Positions 10,620 to 22,754 of a stretch of DNA of 64,000 bases are shown here, piece after piece; position 1 is the stretch's first letter; each line of letters starts with the position of its first letter. The stretch comes from Ligula intestinalis (taxonomy: Eukaryota > Platyhelminthes > Cestoda > Diphyllobothriidea > Diphyllobothriidae): positions 24,598,161 to 24,662,160 of the forward strand of contig JAYGXS010000004.1 in assembly GCA_036362985.1 (NCBI GenBank). Reading direction: 5' to 3'. The notes beneath the pieces are model-generated. The model saw only the letters and a list, made by a program, of their open reading frames with translations. It did no database searches and was not told the DNA's origin. The position numbers and the translations under genes were made by a program.

Positions 10620-11400
10620 TGTTTAAACTTTTGAATGGTCAAACCTTTAATCCCCTTAGTAAAATAAGGGAGCTTGAGCACTCTCGACGCGCCAGTCATC
10701 GAGACGTATTTTTATTTCTTCCTATGGCACGTACAGTTAAGTACCGGCAATTCTTTTCAGTAAATGCCATATCAATCTGGAATAAGCTGCCCAAAAGTAT
10801 TAAAACCCAGCAAAACTACCCTATGTTTAAGAGAGCTATAACTAGTTTTCTACATTCAGGACAACTTTCACGAATTTTGGGTGCTGACTCGGTGGAATCT
10901 CTCTGTCACTCTGATGGCGTTCGTGGACTTTGAACCCCGCCAGGCTTCATTCTGAAGATAATGCTGCTGAAGCAGCAGCCCGCAGTCTGCTAACCCTTCA
11001 GCCGAAAGCGCGCAACTTTTGCCGACAACCATTGAAGGAAGACTGAGAACACTGTGTTCTTGTGCCAACCCTCTCCGTCTGGAACTAATGCTTTTAAACG
11101 ATATGAAACAGTTCTCCTGCTGATGAGTCAACTCAGCTTACAACTGTACATTTATTCCGTTTGTATCATACCTTTGAAGGCAGGTTTTTTCACTTGAAAC
11201 AAACTCCTTATCTCGCCCAGTATTGACAAAACAAAAAACTGAAACCAAACCAATACTGGCCGCAACATAGGGAGTTTGTTTTAGGTTTTTTCCGATCTTC
11301 GAGGTGTTGGAAGGCGCCCAAGAGGTGCATTACCAACTCTTTACATTTGCCTGTAAACTGGCATAATAAACATATTATATTATATTATATTATATATTAT
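10620..11400 (+). pseudogene. LINE polyprotein C-terminus with 3' UTR and microsatellite tail (family B)
   Basis: The frame 10631-10933 ('SRRASHRDVFLFLPMARTVK', 'RQFFSVNAISIWNKLPKSIK', 'YPMFKRAITSFL') is the C-terminal tail of a non-LTR polyprotein (FFS-x-R/N...WN-x-LP-x-x-I...F). It ends at a TGA, followed by about 250 bases of unassigned 3' sequence, the family B block (11175-11370), AATAAA and a (TATAT)n-like tail ending near 11400. The tail meets the 3' side of an opposite-strand LINE. The element is 5'-truncated. Confidence 0.7.
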
Positions 11401-11403
11401 ATA

Positions 11404-12870
11404 AGGTCTATTTGCGGGAATGAGAGCGTTGATTCGTGGAAGGTTAGGGGTAGAGTTAACGCGAAAGAGGAAACAGAGGCCTGCTTCGAGTCTTCTGATC
11501 CAAAGAAATGTCATGTTCGCTAACTGACATCTCTCCGTATAAGAACTAGTGAATCGAGGAAGAGCGAATATTTTGCGAGTAAATACCCTCTGTACATTTT
11601 CAATCTTGCCGCGGTCAGAAGCATTCATTAGACCAAAGAGGGGACAGCAGTATTCTAGGATGGGTAGAACATACATGCGATAAAGTTTTAACTTTATTTC
11701 CAGCAGGAAGAAATTGTGTGATATCAAACCACATATCTGTGCAGCCTTCGCAGATATTCGATCCGCATGAGGCGACAATGCTAGTTTATTTGTGTAGCTT
11801 AGACCTAAGTCTTTTATAGTGGATCGTTCTAAGAGTGGAGTATTTTGAAAGACTAGGGGATGGGGAAGCTTGGCGGGACCGAAACACATGAAACTACACT
11901 TGGATGGAGAGAATTCCATCTGCCAGGTAGCACTCCAACGTGAGAGTGTAAGTAGGTCCGCATTTATTTTATCAACGCATATACTTGCCGTGTCCTTTGA
12001 AAATGAGTATATGCATTTGAGGTCGTCTGCATAAATGTGATTGTGTAAATTTTTTAGAGCAGTCGAAATTTCGTTTATGTATAGAATGAAGAGTAAAGGA
12101 CCCAAGACAGTGCCATGAAAAACGCCACTCGTGATCAGCTTAGAAGTGGAGTAACTATTACCTACTAGGACCTTCTGGCTGCGGTTAGACAAGTAGGAAC
12201 CGATGAAGTCGAGGCGAGGGGGACGGATACCAATGGCTTCCAATTTTACCAGAAGCCGTCTGTGCGGTACCTTGTCGAAGGCTTTGCTCAGGTAAAAGTA
12301 TATAACAACCACGGATTGCTGCTCGTTACGGAGGGAAGTGACGTGGTTAAGAAAAGCTAGTTGACACGTGTCGCATGCTCTTCCGGGTAGAAAACCATGC
12401 TGCGAGGCACTTAAAAGCTTATTTTCAAGGCAAAAATCGAGAATTTGGTTAAAAATTATCTTCTCCAGAAGTTTAGCTAGGGCCGGGGTTTATGAACACC
12501 GCAGTAGTTATTTATGCCTGAACGAGATCCTCATTTAAAGACTGGAAGAATAATGAATGTCTTTCAAGTGTCAGGAAACTAACCATTTAAGAGATAGACT
12601 GAAAATATATAGCTAAGTAATTTGGGCAAGGTCGACACCCTTTTGATAACTGAATTGGGGATACCATCAGTTCCAGAAGAGTGCGAGTTTTTTAGACAAA
12701 TTATCTGCTTACGAATTAATGATATGGAGAAATCAATGTTCCCGAGAGTATTGCTGAGTATGGTTGAAACGACAAGACCGGTTCGGATTCTGTCGTAAAA
12801 CGCTTCGCAAAGAAAGCATTGAATAATTCAGCCTTAACAGGTTTTCAAACTGGGTTTACAATTCTAACTG
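11404..12870 (-). pseudogene. CR1/jockey-like LINE reverse transcriptase
   Basis: An open frame (11404-12312) carries most of an RT: 'YLSKAFDKVPHRRLLVKLEA', 'SGVFHGTVLGPLLFILYINE', 'HIYADDLKCI' (intact YADD) and the C-terminal 'WQMEFSPSKCSFMCFGPA' region. Motif A reads YFYLSKAFD, so the first catalytic Asp is Tyr. Upstream, broken frames give a 'KAELFNAFFAKRFTTE' start (about 12810-12860), a 'SSGTDGIPNSVIKRV'-like block near 12650 and the HGFLPGR region near 12400. The 5' end abuts a PLE remnant and the C-terminus is cut by the tail of the plus-strand LINE. Not functional. Confidence 0.88.
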
Positions 12871-12879
12871 ATTAGCCCT

Positions 12880-13390
12880 TCCAGCAGGTATGCAGAATTT
12901 TGGGCCAAGAGATAATGCCTCAACTGTTGTTTTATCACGCGTCAAAGAGGAATGATTGTATACCTACCACTCTGGATCTTTAGGCAGTCTTGCTTGGGGT
13001 TTCCTTTCATGCACCCTTTGTAGTAGTGACGATCTTTTTGCTTCTCTCCGTTTAGTTTCTATGATCTTTGTGTAGTTGATGAAGTCCCGTCTTTCTTGTC
13101 ATTGAGGGTGTCCAGAACGGCAGCGCGCTGGCAAACGTGACGCTCTAGTTCTCCCATCTTTATCCGAGTGCTTTCTAACTGGTTTTCAGCATATCCTCTT
13201 AAGGTGTCAGTAGTGATAGCAGTACGATTGCAACGCAGAGCTCTCCAGTATTGATTTGGATACTCATTTCTTTCCACACAGTCCCCAATAAACTTGGCCA
13301 GAACCTTCGCCTCTGCAAGCTTGGTGTTGAAACGCAGGTACCCATTGAGTGCCTTTAACAGCGCGGGATCCTTGGACTGCTTTAACGTTG
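12880..13390 (-). pseudogene. N-terminal region of a Penelope-like element
   Basis: A 136-codon open frame ending at 13059 gives 'LNGYLRFNTKLAEAKVLAKF', 'IGDCVERNEYPNQYWRALRC' and 'RIKMGELERHVCQRAAVLDT', a helical, charged segment; beyond its stop a block reading 'SGRYTIIP' occurs near 12960. From memory this resembles the N-terminal region that precedes the RT in flatworm PLEs; a profile search would settle it. The first codons of the frame (13390-13469) come from repeat D. No RT follows: a CR1-like LINE begins near 12870. Confidence 0.5.
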
Positions 13391-13445
13391 CGAAAATCCG
13401 CATTCGATAATTCAGAAGGACAGTTGGCGAGCATACGTATACTTT
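13390..13445. repeat. Dispersed repeat D, copy 2
   Basis: Matches 7738-7795 almost base for base over 'gttgcgaaaatccgcattc' and the following 'gataattcagaa...cagttggcgagcatacgtatac'. It separates the PLE-like N-terminus from a LINE RT piece. Confidence 0.55.
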
Positions 13446-13479
13446 CAATTTCAGTTCAAGTTCACTCAATCTGTCTTAA

Positions 13480-13870
13480 TAAAGGAGATGACCAAGATTC
13501 ATGACCATCTTACTTGCCCACGCCTGCACTCGTTCCAGGTGCAGGTTATCCTTCTTAAGCCACGGACGCCAGGCCTGGACGGAATACTCCAAGTGGGACC
13601 GAGTAAACGCTCCCTAATTTTTTCTGAATAGTTCATTGCCGATGTGTACGAATCCCCATCTAATCGCGAACAGCACTTCTACTGCATGTTCAGCTGCCTT
13701 TAGACAAGCTGAAGATGGTTTAAGCGTGGGGTTTGTTAGAACACTGACGTCTTTCTGTTGATGAACAGAAAGACCCCAGTTTTCCAATAAAGAGAGTAAT
13801 TCAGGCGCGTAATGCTCTGCCTGTAGGCATTGTCGTGCCTTATCCGTGGATACCTTTAAGACGACGTTTG
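13480..13870 (-). pseudogene. LINE reverse transcriptase fragment (connection/thumb)
   Basis: Minus-strand translation gives 'HAVEVLFAIRWGFVHIGNEL', a stop, then 'AFTRSHLEYSVQAWRPWLKK' and 'LERVQAWASKMV', the conserved region downstream of the palm of CR1/jockey LINEs. The same region occurs at 27410-27700 and at 51610-51837. Bases 13871-14644 after it contain nothing I can assign. Confidence 0.7.
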
Positions 13871-14644
13871 ATCACCCCATCACCTGAAACTATGCCGAAC
13901 ATGAAGCATCTAAAGGCTATAAAACATGGCGTCAGGTAAGAGTGCTGAAAATTCGATTCCCGCGTGGTAAATCAGAAGAAAGATGAGTGTTCACTGGGAG
14001 AGGTTTATTACAAGCCAACGTAAGCGGCATAGTGGAAGATAGGTTATAGACAGACGAGGAGGCTGAAGACGCAGTGAGAGACACACATAGTGACTCAAAC
14101 ATGATTTGTAGAACAGGCACACGCAAGAAAAGGTGGCATAAAGACGAGGATCGTTAGCCAGAGTATCCATTCGTTGAAGATGGGTAGACGAGACAAATGG
14201 CGTTAGGTATTTTTCAGTAGTATTATTGTTTCCTCAAATATTTACTCAAAATCACACAAACGCGAATAAATTCGCACTCTTTTCTTGTCTCTATGCAAAC
14301 TGCAGCAATCGCGTCGGCCATCGCCTCTAATGCACATGTGTTCCTAGTCTACGTAGCATTGTAATATTCCTCCTCATATCGCCCACAATAGACTGCTAGA
14401 GACAGTGGCGGACTCCTCTGCTTCCGTCACCCTGTCGGCAGATCCGGCAAACAGCAAGGGTGTATCATGTTCGCATCTTCGGCTCTTCGGGATGTTCTCA
14501 TGACCTCTGCAGTCTCATTCTTGTGTGCATACACGTGATTGTATTACTTGAATCAAGTAAGTAGTCATGTATGTATCCTTTTCCGAACTGACCGGCGTCT
14601 TGCCTTTCGCCTGCAATTATATAAACGACCTCTTTTGAACTGTT

Positions 14645-14737
14645 CGGTTGTACCGATGTATTCCTTTACTACTGTGTACCACGAGGGAGTCCAAAGTCGT
14701 TTGCCTATATTTCCCTTAATAAACCTGACTTAACTTA
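14645..14737 (+). repeat. Dispersed repeat C, copy with AATAAA
   Basis: Reverse-orientation copy of the repeat at 21321-21437 and 50711-50832. Here the plus strand reads 'tatatttcccttaataaacc' followed by 'ctgacttaactta', so the signal plus short CTGA-like tail are on this strand. Confidence 0.5.
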
Positions 14738-15004
14738 GAAAATAAAAATAGAATTCACGTGAAATAAACGCGGAATGACGTCCGAATGTGTCACAGACAT
14801 TCGTTGGATGAGAAGACTGCAGCACTAACCACAAGCAAAGCAGTGGTTCAATGGCATCTAACTGCCCACGTAAACAAAAATTATAAACAATTGATATAGC
14901 GTCCAATTTATTAGGCTTCCTGAGATTTTGTAGATGAATTGGCATTTATTTAGATAAACGCAGTAAATTTTGATAGAAGTGGTCCCTGAAAAAATGCATC
15001 TGCC

Positions 15005-16260
15005 TTGCGAACATTTCTCAAAATAGGCACGGCCACGCCCGCACCCTGTCTCCCCGAACCGAGATGGAGCCAAGTGTCGATAGGGTTCACACGATCGCTG
15101 CACGGCCTACCAATAAGAATTTTGACGTACCCGATCGATCGTGCTTATACTGACCCAATTCCACATGCAACGATCAACCCCGCGCCTCTCGCAACTGTTA
15201 GCACCGGCGCACGAGTGTCTGCTGGTCTCAATCCGGTCTGGCCAATCATCTTCAAGGCTGACTCACACATACATTTACTCTGACGACCGCCGCACTCCCG
15301 CGCTGTGGACGCCGCCCTTGAGGGTGGTCGTGCACTTATCGGACTGTCAACTTCCTCCAACCTTTTCTCCCCTTCTTTTGTACAAAATATACCCTTCTTC
15401 CCATCTGGCGTCCCAATTTTTCTCTCCCACACGGAACAGGATCCAAGGATTGCAGCGACAAGAGTATTTCCCATTAACGTAAGCTACTGCGATATGCCAA
15501 TGCCACGCGTTGATTTGTTGACTATCAAACTGTCGACGCTATAACCTCTAAGAGGGCTAGTCGAGGCATAGGCCCAGTATCTCTGACAAATGTTCGCTTT
15601 CAGATGCAAAACCCCATTCAAGTTTGCTGTAATATAAATAGCCAAATGAGCCGCCAGAAGGACAGTGCGTGGGGGAATCTATACGTAAAAGCAGATGCAT
15701 CGAACTCGGATACGCACACTAAGCACCATGAGGTCAAGTAGAGATATGCAGCTAGACCGTAAGAGTGGTGACCACTACAAATTGCGATACGCAAACTCAG
15801 TTTAATACACAAGAACGGTCCTAGAGGCTAGCTAATGCTTTAAAACTCCTAAATTGTACATTTTATGGGTCCGAAAGTGGATCAGAGCACCGGTCCGATT
15901 AGATCTTCGCCCTTTACAGATAAGTGCTTTATAAATCCAAACAAAGTATTGGTTCGTCTGGCACGAACAAACCAATTTCAGTGGGAGTCACTCAGTGCTA
16001 CTGTGGCAGTTCCTGATCGGCACCACTGCCGCTGACCCACTGTGCGCTCGCTGAGAAACCCTTGCGTTCTCGCGCGTGACAGTCTTCCCCTCACGCTTTA
16101 GTTCGATTAGTTGCGGGAGCTGCCTGCGTTTCCCTGTCCGCTGCATGTTCCCGATTAGTTTGTTGCTGGGTCAGCGCGAGCGTTTGTACTAGCCTTGGAG
16201 CCAATCAACAAGCGCCATTTCATTCATTGGCTGCAGGCGCCAGAGTACATGTCTCGAGAT
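15005..16260. other. GC-rich, gene-free stretches with CCAAT boxes
   Basis: 15010-15360 and 16000-16260 are GC-richer than the surroundings and contain CpG-rich patches. Near 16200 there are a CCAAT on the plus strand ('agccaatcaaca') and an inverted one ('cattggctgcag') 30 bases on. This could be a promoter or an LTR-like regulatory region, but no TATA box, first exon or repeat partner was found. Between 15361 and 15999 I see nothing. Confidence 0.2.
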
Positions 16261-18440
16261 TAAGTAAGTCCAACAGTGAACACTAGCACAACCTGACTGA
16301 AGAGACAGTTAGGAACAAGTGCCTGCAGAACCCCTTGCAAGATAGTTCTCGTAGTAGAAGCTTATCCAACCATATCAGTCTTCCCTGGGAAAGCTTCGTT
16401 TTGTAGACCCATCACTGCAATACTACCTACCGTTCAATATACTCGTATAGTATAACTGGGACAGGCAGTTGCCTGTAATGCACAAAAGGAAATAATAAGT
16501 AGGAAGAAAGTTTTATATGCGATAGCCAATCACGTCCTCTTCAAAATTTATATTCGCAGTAAGGTTATTCCTCCGTTTTAAAGCGTTTCCTAGGGCAAGG
16601 TACTTGAAGATCGTACACTGTCAATTAAATAACATTATAGCTGTCCGGTTAGTAAAGCCCCTTGTAAAGTATGAAAAATAATAAGAATACCTTGCAAAAT
16701 TTCGTGAATACCATGCGATATCTTCTGAAGTTCATAGAAAATTTATGATTTTCTCTACATAAAAAAAACTTACAGCTTGTATCATGAAGACCCTAAACGC
16801 AAATGCAACGACATATCATGCCAAAAAGTTTTCGGAAATTTTGAAACTTTTTCAAACGTACCGTTTCTTTGAGTACACCATGGTGCACTTGAAAAAGACA
16901 AAATGTTTCCAAATTGGTGCTAGAAAAAAGTAATTTTGTACACGGTTTCTATAAAATAGGTGAATTTATAAGGACATCGGAAAGCAATACAAAAGTGTGA
17001 AATACTAATGCAGCCATTTTTACTGAATGAGATCTTTGCGGACAGCTGCAAAAAGTGCAGTTAAAGTCCAACATCTGGACACGCCTGAAGTGTCAGGTTT
17101 TGTTGTAGGATCATAATTACAGCTGCAAACTTGATCAGCCTTTCTTGAAATCCGTCACTTACTGTACCTATGCGAACGATGAAGCTTATTAGTTTTTCTG
17201 AACAGTCTGGGTTATGTAGCAGTCATGTCGGCCAATAGGTCCGTTTCATTGGAATTAAATCATATAGCCCCTTTTCAATGGGTAAGGACGTTTTATTAGT
17301 CTGGAATGTGCTAAGAACTAATAAGCCTATTCGGTGATCAAATGCCGTGGCGCAGTATAGATAAGTGAATGGATCTATAACTGATAATAAATTCGCAGGT
17401 GACCGACCAGACCTATGCATAATTCGAGCTGATATCTAGACGCACACGAACCAGTCAGTATAGGGAGACCAGAATAACTCATCCTGAAGATTTGCCATAA
17501 ATTTCCCAATTTATATAAATTGGCCATTACGGCCAGACATTGAGCCCTGGCGAGAACCAATCAGTTGAGAAACTAAAACACGACCGGCAGCCAGTTGCGC
17601 AAGTTTAATGCGCATCGGATTTACTAAAATGAGAAACTAGCAGTCATATCAGAGTTGAACGACCGCCTTATCCTCTCTTCCCTCTCAGGTTCAGACTGGA
17701 CATAGTGACAGATGGCACAAAATCTCCGTCTATCACGCGCCACATACGTTCGTAGTCGTTGCTTAGTTTTAGTACAATGTTAACTGTTCCAGGAGATCCG
17801 CTAGAGACCAAAAATACATGCGCACAGGTAATAAAATCGAACGTCGCTGAAATCCAGCCAGTGGAGATCACGCGGACTGAAAAACGTTTCTAGTACCACA
17901 TTAGCAGCGGGTTGGGACGGCGAAGACTTGAAGCGACAAAGACAAACCATTGCTCAGTCTTAAGAACTTTCTGTTTATTTTGACAGAGAAAAAAAAAGAT
18001 TAGTGGGTTATATACAGGAGGCAGGGGGCAGACTGTGCAGGCGGAGTTGCATGCAGTAAACCACGGCATCCGCTTTCCCGCACCTACTTCTCAATGAGAG
18101 TGCCACGAATGCGCCGTTTAGCCGCTTGCTCGTTTGCCTGGTTGAAGAAAAAAGAGAGAAAGACTCAAGTAGTAAAGGACCTTTACGGCGACTTTTTTGT
18201 AGTAAAGTTGAGACCATAAAGGCATTTTAATATAGAATGCTACAGCAAGGACGAATCTCAGCTGCAAACCAGTAGCATAAGCTGGAATTCAAGCCTAAAC
18301 TGATCGTACGCAGCATGCAGGGGTGTTTTTAACGGTTAGAGAAGTGACAAGCAAGCTGTAATGGCATAGCAGACTCTTCCAAACTGAAATTCACAGTCTT
18401 TAGTTATGCCTCCATGACGTATGCCCTATCGATGAGGATC
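16261..18440. other. No recognisable feature
   Basis: AT-rich sequence with short frames only. No homology, long repeat or splice-bounded reading frame was recognised on either strand. Confidence 0.5.
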
Positions 18441-18479
18441 CGGGTAGTTAAGCGGGGGGAGTGGTGCTGGTCAGACCAG

Positions 18480-20895
18480 ATTGGTTCATTACAGTTCATT
18501 ACTTGTTACCAACACATGCTTTCAGCATCGTCACAAACATCTACTGACTTGATATTCAAACGATGGCCGTACAGCCAGTCAGATCGGTTACATTCTAGTT
18601 GGTTCACGGTTTCGTAGCTGGGTCCACGATAGCAGGTCGATGCGAGGTGCCGAAACTGGTAACGTCCACGGGTCTGACCATGTTCTCGTTCGCACGCGCC
18701 TCATCTCTCATCTCATCTCACCTCTCATCTGTGCCCAAACTGCCACGTGCGAGACGACTTGATGTCGCAAAGCTCCGGCAAACCAACACTACCGAGGCTT
18801 TAAGCACAGAAATGCAGTCCCGTCTTATGACCCAGGCTGACAACGAGGGCAGTAGCAAGTGGCCATCACTGAAGACATCCATCTATGGGGCAGCTGAGAA
18901 GATTCTCGGATTCACTCAGCGGCGCCGCAGTGACCGGATCAGCGGAAGAAACCTGCAGCTATCGGCCGAGACGACTCGAGCCAGGTCCCGGAACGATGCC
19001 TCCTTCCGCCAACTTCGAAAGCTGACAGCAAAGTCGGCTAGAGGTGACCGGCAGAAGTATTGGTCCGAAACGGCGACTTCTATGGAGCAGGCTTCCAATG
19101 TTGGTGACACCCGAAAATTGAACAAAATCATACGCCAGGTTAGTGGAAAGCCCTCGACACTCTGTGATTCTGTTCGCGATGTGAATGGAGAATTTATTGC
19201 CGGCAACTCGGCCAAGGTCGATCACTGGCGTGAACAATTCGAGCACCTACTAAACTTTGACGAACAACCCATCACACCCTCCCTCTCCTCCACAGCGGAG
19301 TTTCAATCCTCTTCTGCCTACGCAGTGTCATGTGACATCCCTTCCGAAGACGAAGTTACCGATGCAATGCAGAGGCTACGCAACAACAAGGCGTGGGGAG
19401 AGGACGGTATTCCTGCAGAAATCTACAAGTCCTGTGTCGACACCTTGGCTCCTCGGCTCCATGAGGTGATTGTACAGGCGTGGCGAGAAGAGACCATTCC
19501 CGATGACTGAGGCTCAGGCATCCTTGTACATGTCCACAAGAAGGGAGATAAGACAAGATGCGAGAACTACCGTGGCATAATTCTTATCGATGTTGCTGCA
19601 AAGACCTTCGCTGTTGTTCTTCGCAGGCGCTTCTAGTCTGTACGTGACTCCAGGACACGACCCAACCAAGCCAGATTCCGAGCTGGGCGTGGATGTGCGA
19701 ATCAAATATTCACACTGAGGCGCACTCTAGAATTCCGCCATAGCTACCAGCAACCGACGGCCGTTTGCTTCGTCGACTTTGCCGCCGCATTCGATTCCAT
19801 CCATTGCGAGTCCCTGTGGCGAATAATACACTGGATGGAGTGCCGACCAAATTCATTGCCATGATTAAGGCCTACTATCGGTCTACCACCGCACGAGTCC
19901 TGGTCCGCAACAATCTCTCTCAGTCGTTCGATATCCGGTCTGTTGTCCGACAGGGCTGCGTCCCTTCGCCCATTCTGTTTAACTACGTCATTGACTGGAT
20001 TCTCGGCAAAGCCCTACATGAAGAGGACGGTGTTGAACTTGCACCCGGACGCCGACTTACTGATCTTGACTACGCCGATGATATTGCGCTGTTAGCCTCA
20101 AACTTTGATGGTCTACAGTCAGTAGTGTCGCGGTTAAATGAGATCGCTATGTCGGTAGGCATGTCCATAAATTCCGGAAAGACGAAGTTGTTCTCGAGCT
20201 GCACCCCTGACCAGGAAAAGGCACCCCTGGGGATTAATTGCCATCAACTTGAAGAAGTAGACAGCTTTAAATACCTCGGGGCGAGACTGCTACCGAATGG
20301 GCAGAGCAAGGACGACATTGTCTCCAGTATCGATGCTGCTCGCTGGGTTTTCTCAATCCTTCGAAAGCGCCTATGGATCCGACGTGACATCTCCATCGCC
20401 ACGAAGATTCGTGTATACCGTGCATCCATCCGGTCAGTCCTCCTCTATGGATGTGAATGCTGGGCTGTGCGCACTGAAGGTGAGCGAAGACTGGAGGTCT
20501 TTGACCACCAGTGCCTGAGGACGATCCTGCGAGTTAAGTATAGCGACTTCATCTCAAATGAGACAGTCCGCATCCGCTGCGATCGTATCACGAGGATATC
20601 TCAGGCCATTCAAGAAAGGCGACTGAGGTGGTTTGGACACGTTCTCCGTCGTCCGCCCCACGAGCTTACCTATGCTGCCCTCGACCCGGCACCGCAGCCC
20701 ACCTGGAAAAGTCGAAGAGGAGGGCAACTGAAGACCTGGCTAGACACCGTACGTCAAGACATGGAAGCAATTCTTGGACCTTCTATCTTCGGCCTCCGTC
20801 GCTGGAGAAGGGACTGGGTGGAGCTTTCGAGATCCGCTGCCACCAATCACCACGCATGGAGAGGTACCGTTCGTGACATCATTGAGGCCGGCTAG
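18480..20895 (+). pseudogene. RTE-like LINE (endonuclease C-terminus, RT, C-terminal domain), 5'-truncated
   Basis: The best-preserved LINE of the RTE-like type here. It starts in the endonuclease: 'SWVHDSRSMRGAETGNVHGS' followed by 'DHVLV' (18610-18700), with a stop for Trp (about 18535) and Gly for Asp in the 'SQI-YILVG' block. The RT follows: 'AWGEDGIPAEIYKS', 'CVDFAAAFDSIH' (first Asp intact), 'VRQGCVPSPILFNYVID' and 'LDYADDIALLA' (about 20065-20100, intact). The tail has 'LRWFGHVLRRPPHELTYAAL'. Damage is modest: stops at 19508 and about 19634 and a small deletion frameshift near 19825. The frame from 19765 to the TAG at 20893-20895 is open for 376 codons. Copies are at 22755-24220 and 35787-36390. 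Confidence 0.9.
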
Positions 20896-21226
20896 ATGAG
20901 GCATGATCACAGCCATAACAAGTACAAGTATCGATGTTAGGAAACGATATTGCAACAAGGACACTGAGGCTCCGGCAATTAATTCTGGCATCCATGACAG
21001 CCGTATTCCAAACGCAGATTAGAAAAAGCTGAATGTTGAACCTCATTCAGTTGCTTTGAAATATGCCCAAAGGGAATGGGCCTGCTTGATATCGCATCCT
21101 TTTCAGCTTGTTAACTCCGTGCTATTTAAACAGGCTAGCTAAAAATTTGCTTCTCCCGCCAATATTCCGCACAGGCGACTACGACGAGGAAGAATGACCC
21201 TCCTAAAACATGAATTTTATTAAGGA

Positions 21227-22230
21227 CTAGCGCGGAAGCCCGGCTTCGCCTTGGGCTTCCTTACATGCTGTTGTCCCTTATGTAGGCAAACCTTATATGA
21301 GAACCTCTTAAAATAATAATGTTCAGTTCAGTTGTATTAGGGAAATATAGGTAAATGCCTCTGAACTCCCTCTTTGTATATAGCTGTGATGCAGAACATG
21401 TGGCGTTGCCAGTAATGAAACCGCATTAAGGGGGCAGAAACTTTGTTGATGTATTTGCAGACGTACTTGATGGACTTCGCTGAGTTGCAAAATTCAACAC
21501 TGATGTGGGCATCGAATACTTTTGACAGTAGGGGACAATACGGTACAATCCAACGGTTATCAATTACAACCCCATCGGTTCGCCTTTCATTGATAACTGC
21601 TTCGAATCTGCCCATCTCAGGTTGTCACCTTCTGTAGAGAGGGTAATCATCGCCATCAGTCTGAGTTGCACCTAGGAATCGCTTGAAATATCTCTTTGTA
21701 CATATACCATCCTTCATGCAAGGACTGTTGGGATTTATCTGACCGCATGGGCTATGCACCATTTGAGTTTTGATCGTTTCAAGCAGAACAGGGTCAACGG
21801 ACCGGAAACGCAACTCTGCACATATGAAGTTGTCGACATCAGAAGAGTGCAGTTTTTCCTTTAGCCAGACCAAAATGTGAGCATGGGGCAGTCCTCTCTT
21901 TTTCCACTCTACAGTGTACATATGACACTGAACGTCACCGAACATTTTGAATTTTGTGATGAGTTTCATCATGGTTTTCAACTTAAGCTGGAATACCCAC
22001 GCGGACAAATCATGGCGATCCTTTGGCATTTGACTGGGGAGCAGCTTATCAGTAATTTCAGGCCATGATGGGTTGCAGGTAGAAGAAATGAATAGATCCG
22101 GGCGTCCAAAATGTCTAACGTAAACCAACGCATCCCGAGTTTTCTCATGCATATAGCGAGGTAGACGGCGTTCCCCAGTCCTCGAGATCTTAGCGGCCTC
22201 ACCCTTTTTGCTCGCCCACCCCTCCCCCGT
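21227..22230 (-). pseudogene. Helitron Rep (HUH) domain fragment
   Basis: Minus-strand frames carry hallmarks of Helitron Rep: 'PRYMHEKTRDALVYVRHFGR', 'PDLFISSTCNPSWPEIT', 'HMYTVEWKKRGLPHAHILVW' (the HUH metal site), 'MVHSPCGQINPNSPCM', 'DNRWIVPYCPLLSK', 'AHISVEFCNSAKSIKYVCKY' (holding both catalytic tyrosines). One stop sits after 'YPLYRR' (about 21623). No helicase domain follows: a repeat C copy interrupts just after the tyrosines, and a hairpin next to CTAG at 21227-21260 may be the 3' terminus. Rep would nick and rejoin DNA in rolling-circle transposition; this copy is broken. Confidence 0.85.
21321..21437 (-). repeat. Dispersed repeat C, copy inside Helitron remnant
   Basis: About 117 bases that match 50711-50832 almost throughout ('cagtt.tattagggaaatata', 'agaacatgtggcgttgccag', 'aatg.aac.gcat'). 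Minus-strand reading ends in a 'ccctaatacaactgaactgaac' tail. It cuts the Helitron frame after the tyrosine motif. Confidence 0.6.
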
Positions 22231-22470
22231 TGCGTATTCACATCCGCCTGTCACGTCGGATGTCAATCGCGAGTCTGAAACAGCTGCCTGCCACCAATGA
22301 TAAAGGGGACAAACACAGATACAGTGATACCGGCACTGTCCCCTGTGTGATCGACGTACGGACTGGCGCGCGAAAGGCGGGTGGCGCGTCGCGTGTGACT
22401 GACATACGGACAGGCGCACACGCCCGCGTGCAGAAGGCGCAGAAGGCATTTTAATCTGACCCCTGGGACC
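22230..22470. other. GC-rich segment with imperfect internal duplication
   Basis: Two similar units ('gtacggactggcgcgc' near 22357 and 'atacggacaggcgcac' near 22405) lie in a GC-rich block, with 'gcgtgtgactgac' between. It reads open on the minus strand into the Helitron frame, but the protein part upstream of the Rep homology does not look like Helitron sequence, so this is probably an unrelated flank. Confidence 0.3.
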
Positions 22471-22754
22471 AATGATAATGGAGGTCCACACAGAGGCAGT
22501 CGAGAATTTTATTAAGTATACAGATGATTAGAGGAGGTATGGTGGTTCTAATTCTTGGATCTGCCTTCGCAGGTGACGGCGAAACTGATACAAATGATAC
22601 CACAAAGCTCCTTGAACTGTAGTGGTGACCCCGAGAGAATAGGCCTCCAAAGTCAATGCCACTGAAGAACTCGAGCCAGATTAGTGAAAGACGTTTGGGA
22701 TTGTCGGCGATATGAAAGCCAGTTATGTTGTTGCTAACCTAACCAAGTCTTAAA

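Noticed and set aside
18916..19246. Minus-strand frames of 95-99 codons
   Set aside because: Shadows of the RTE-like LINE reading frame.
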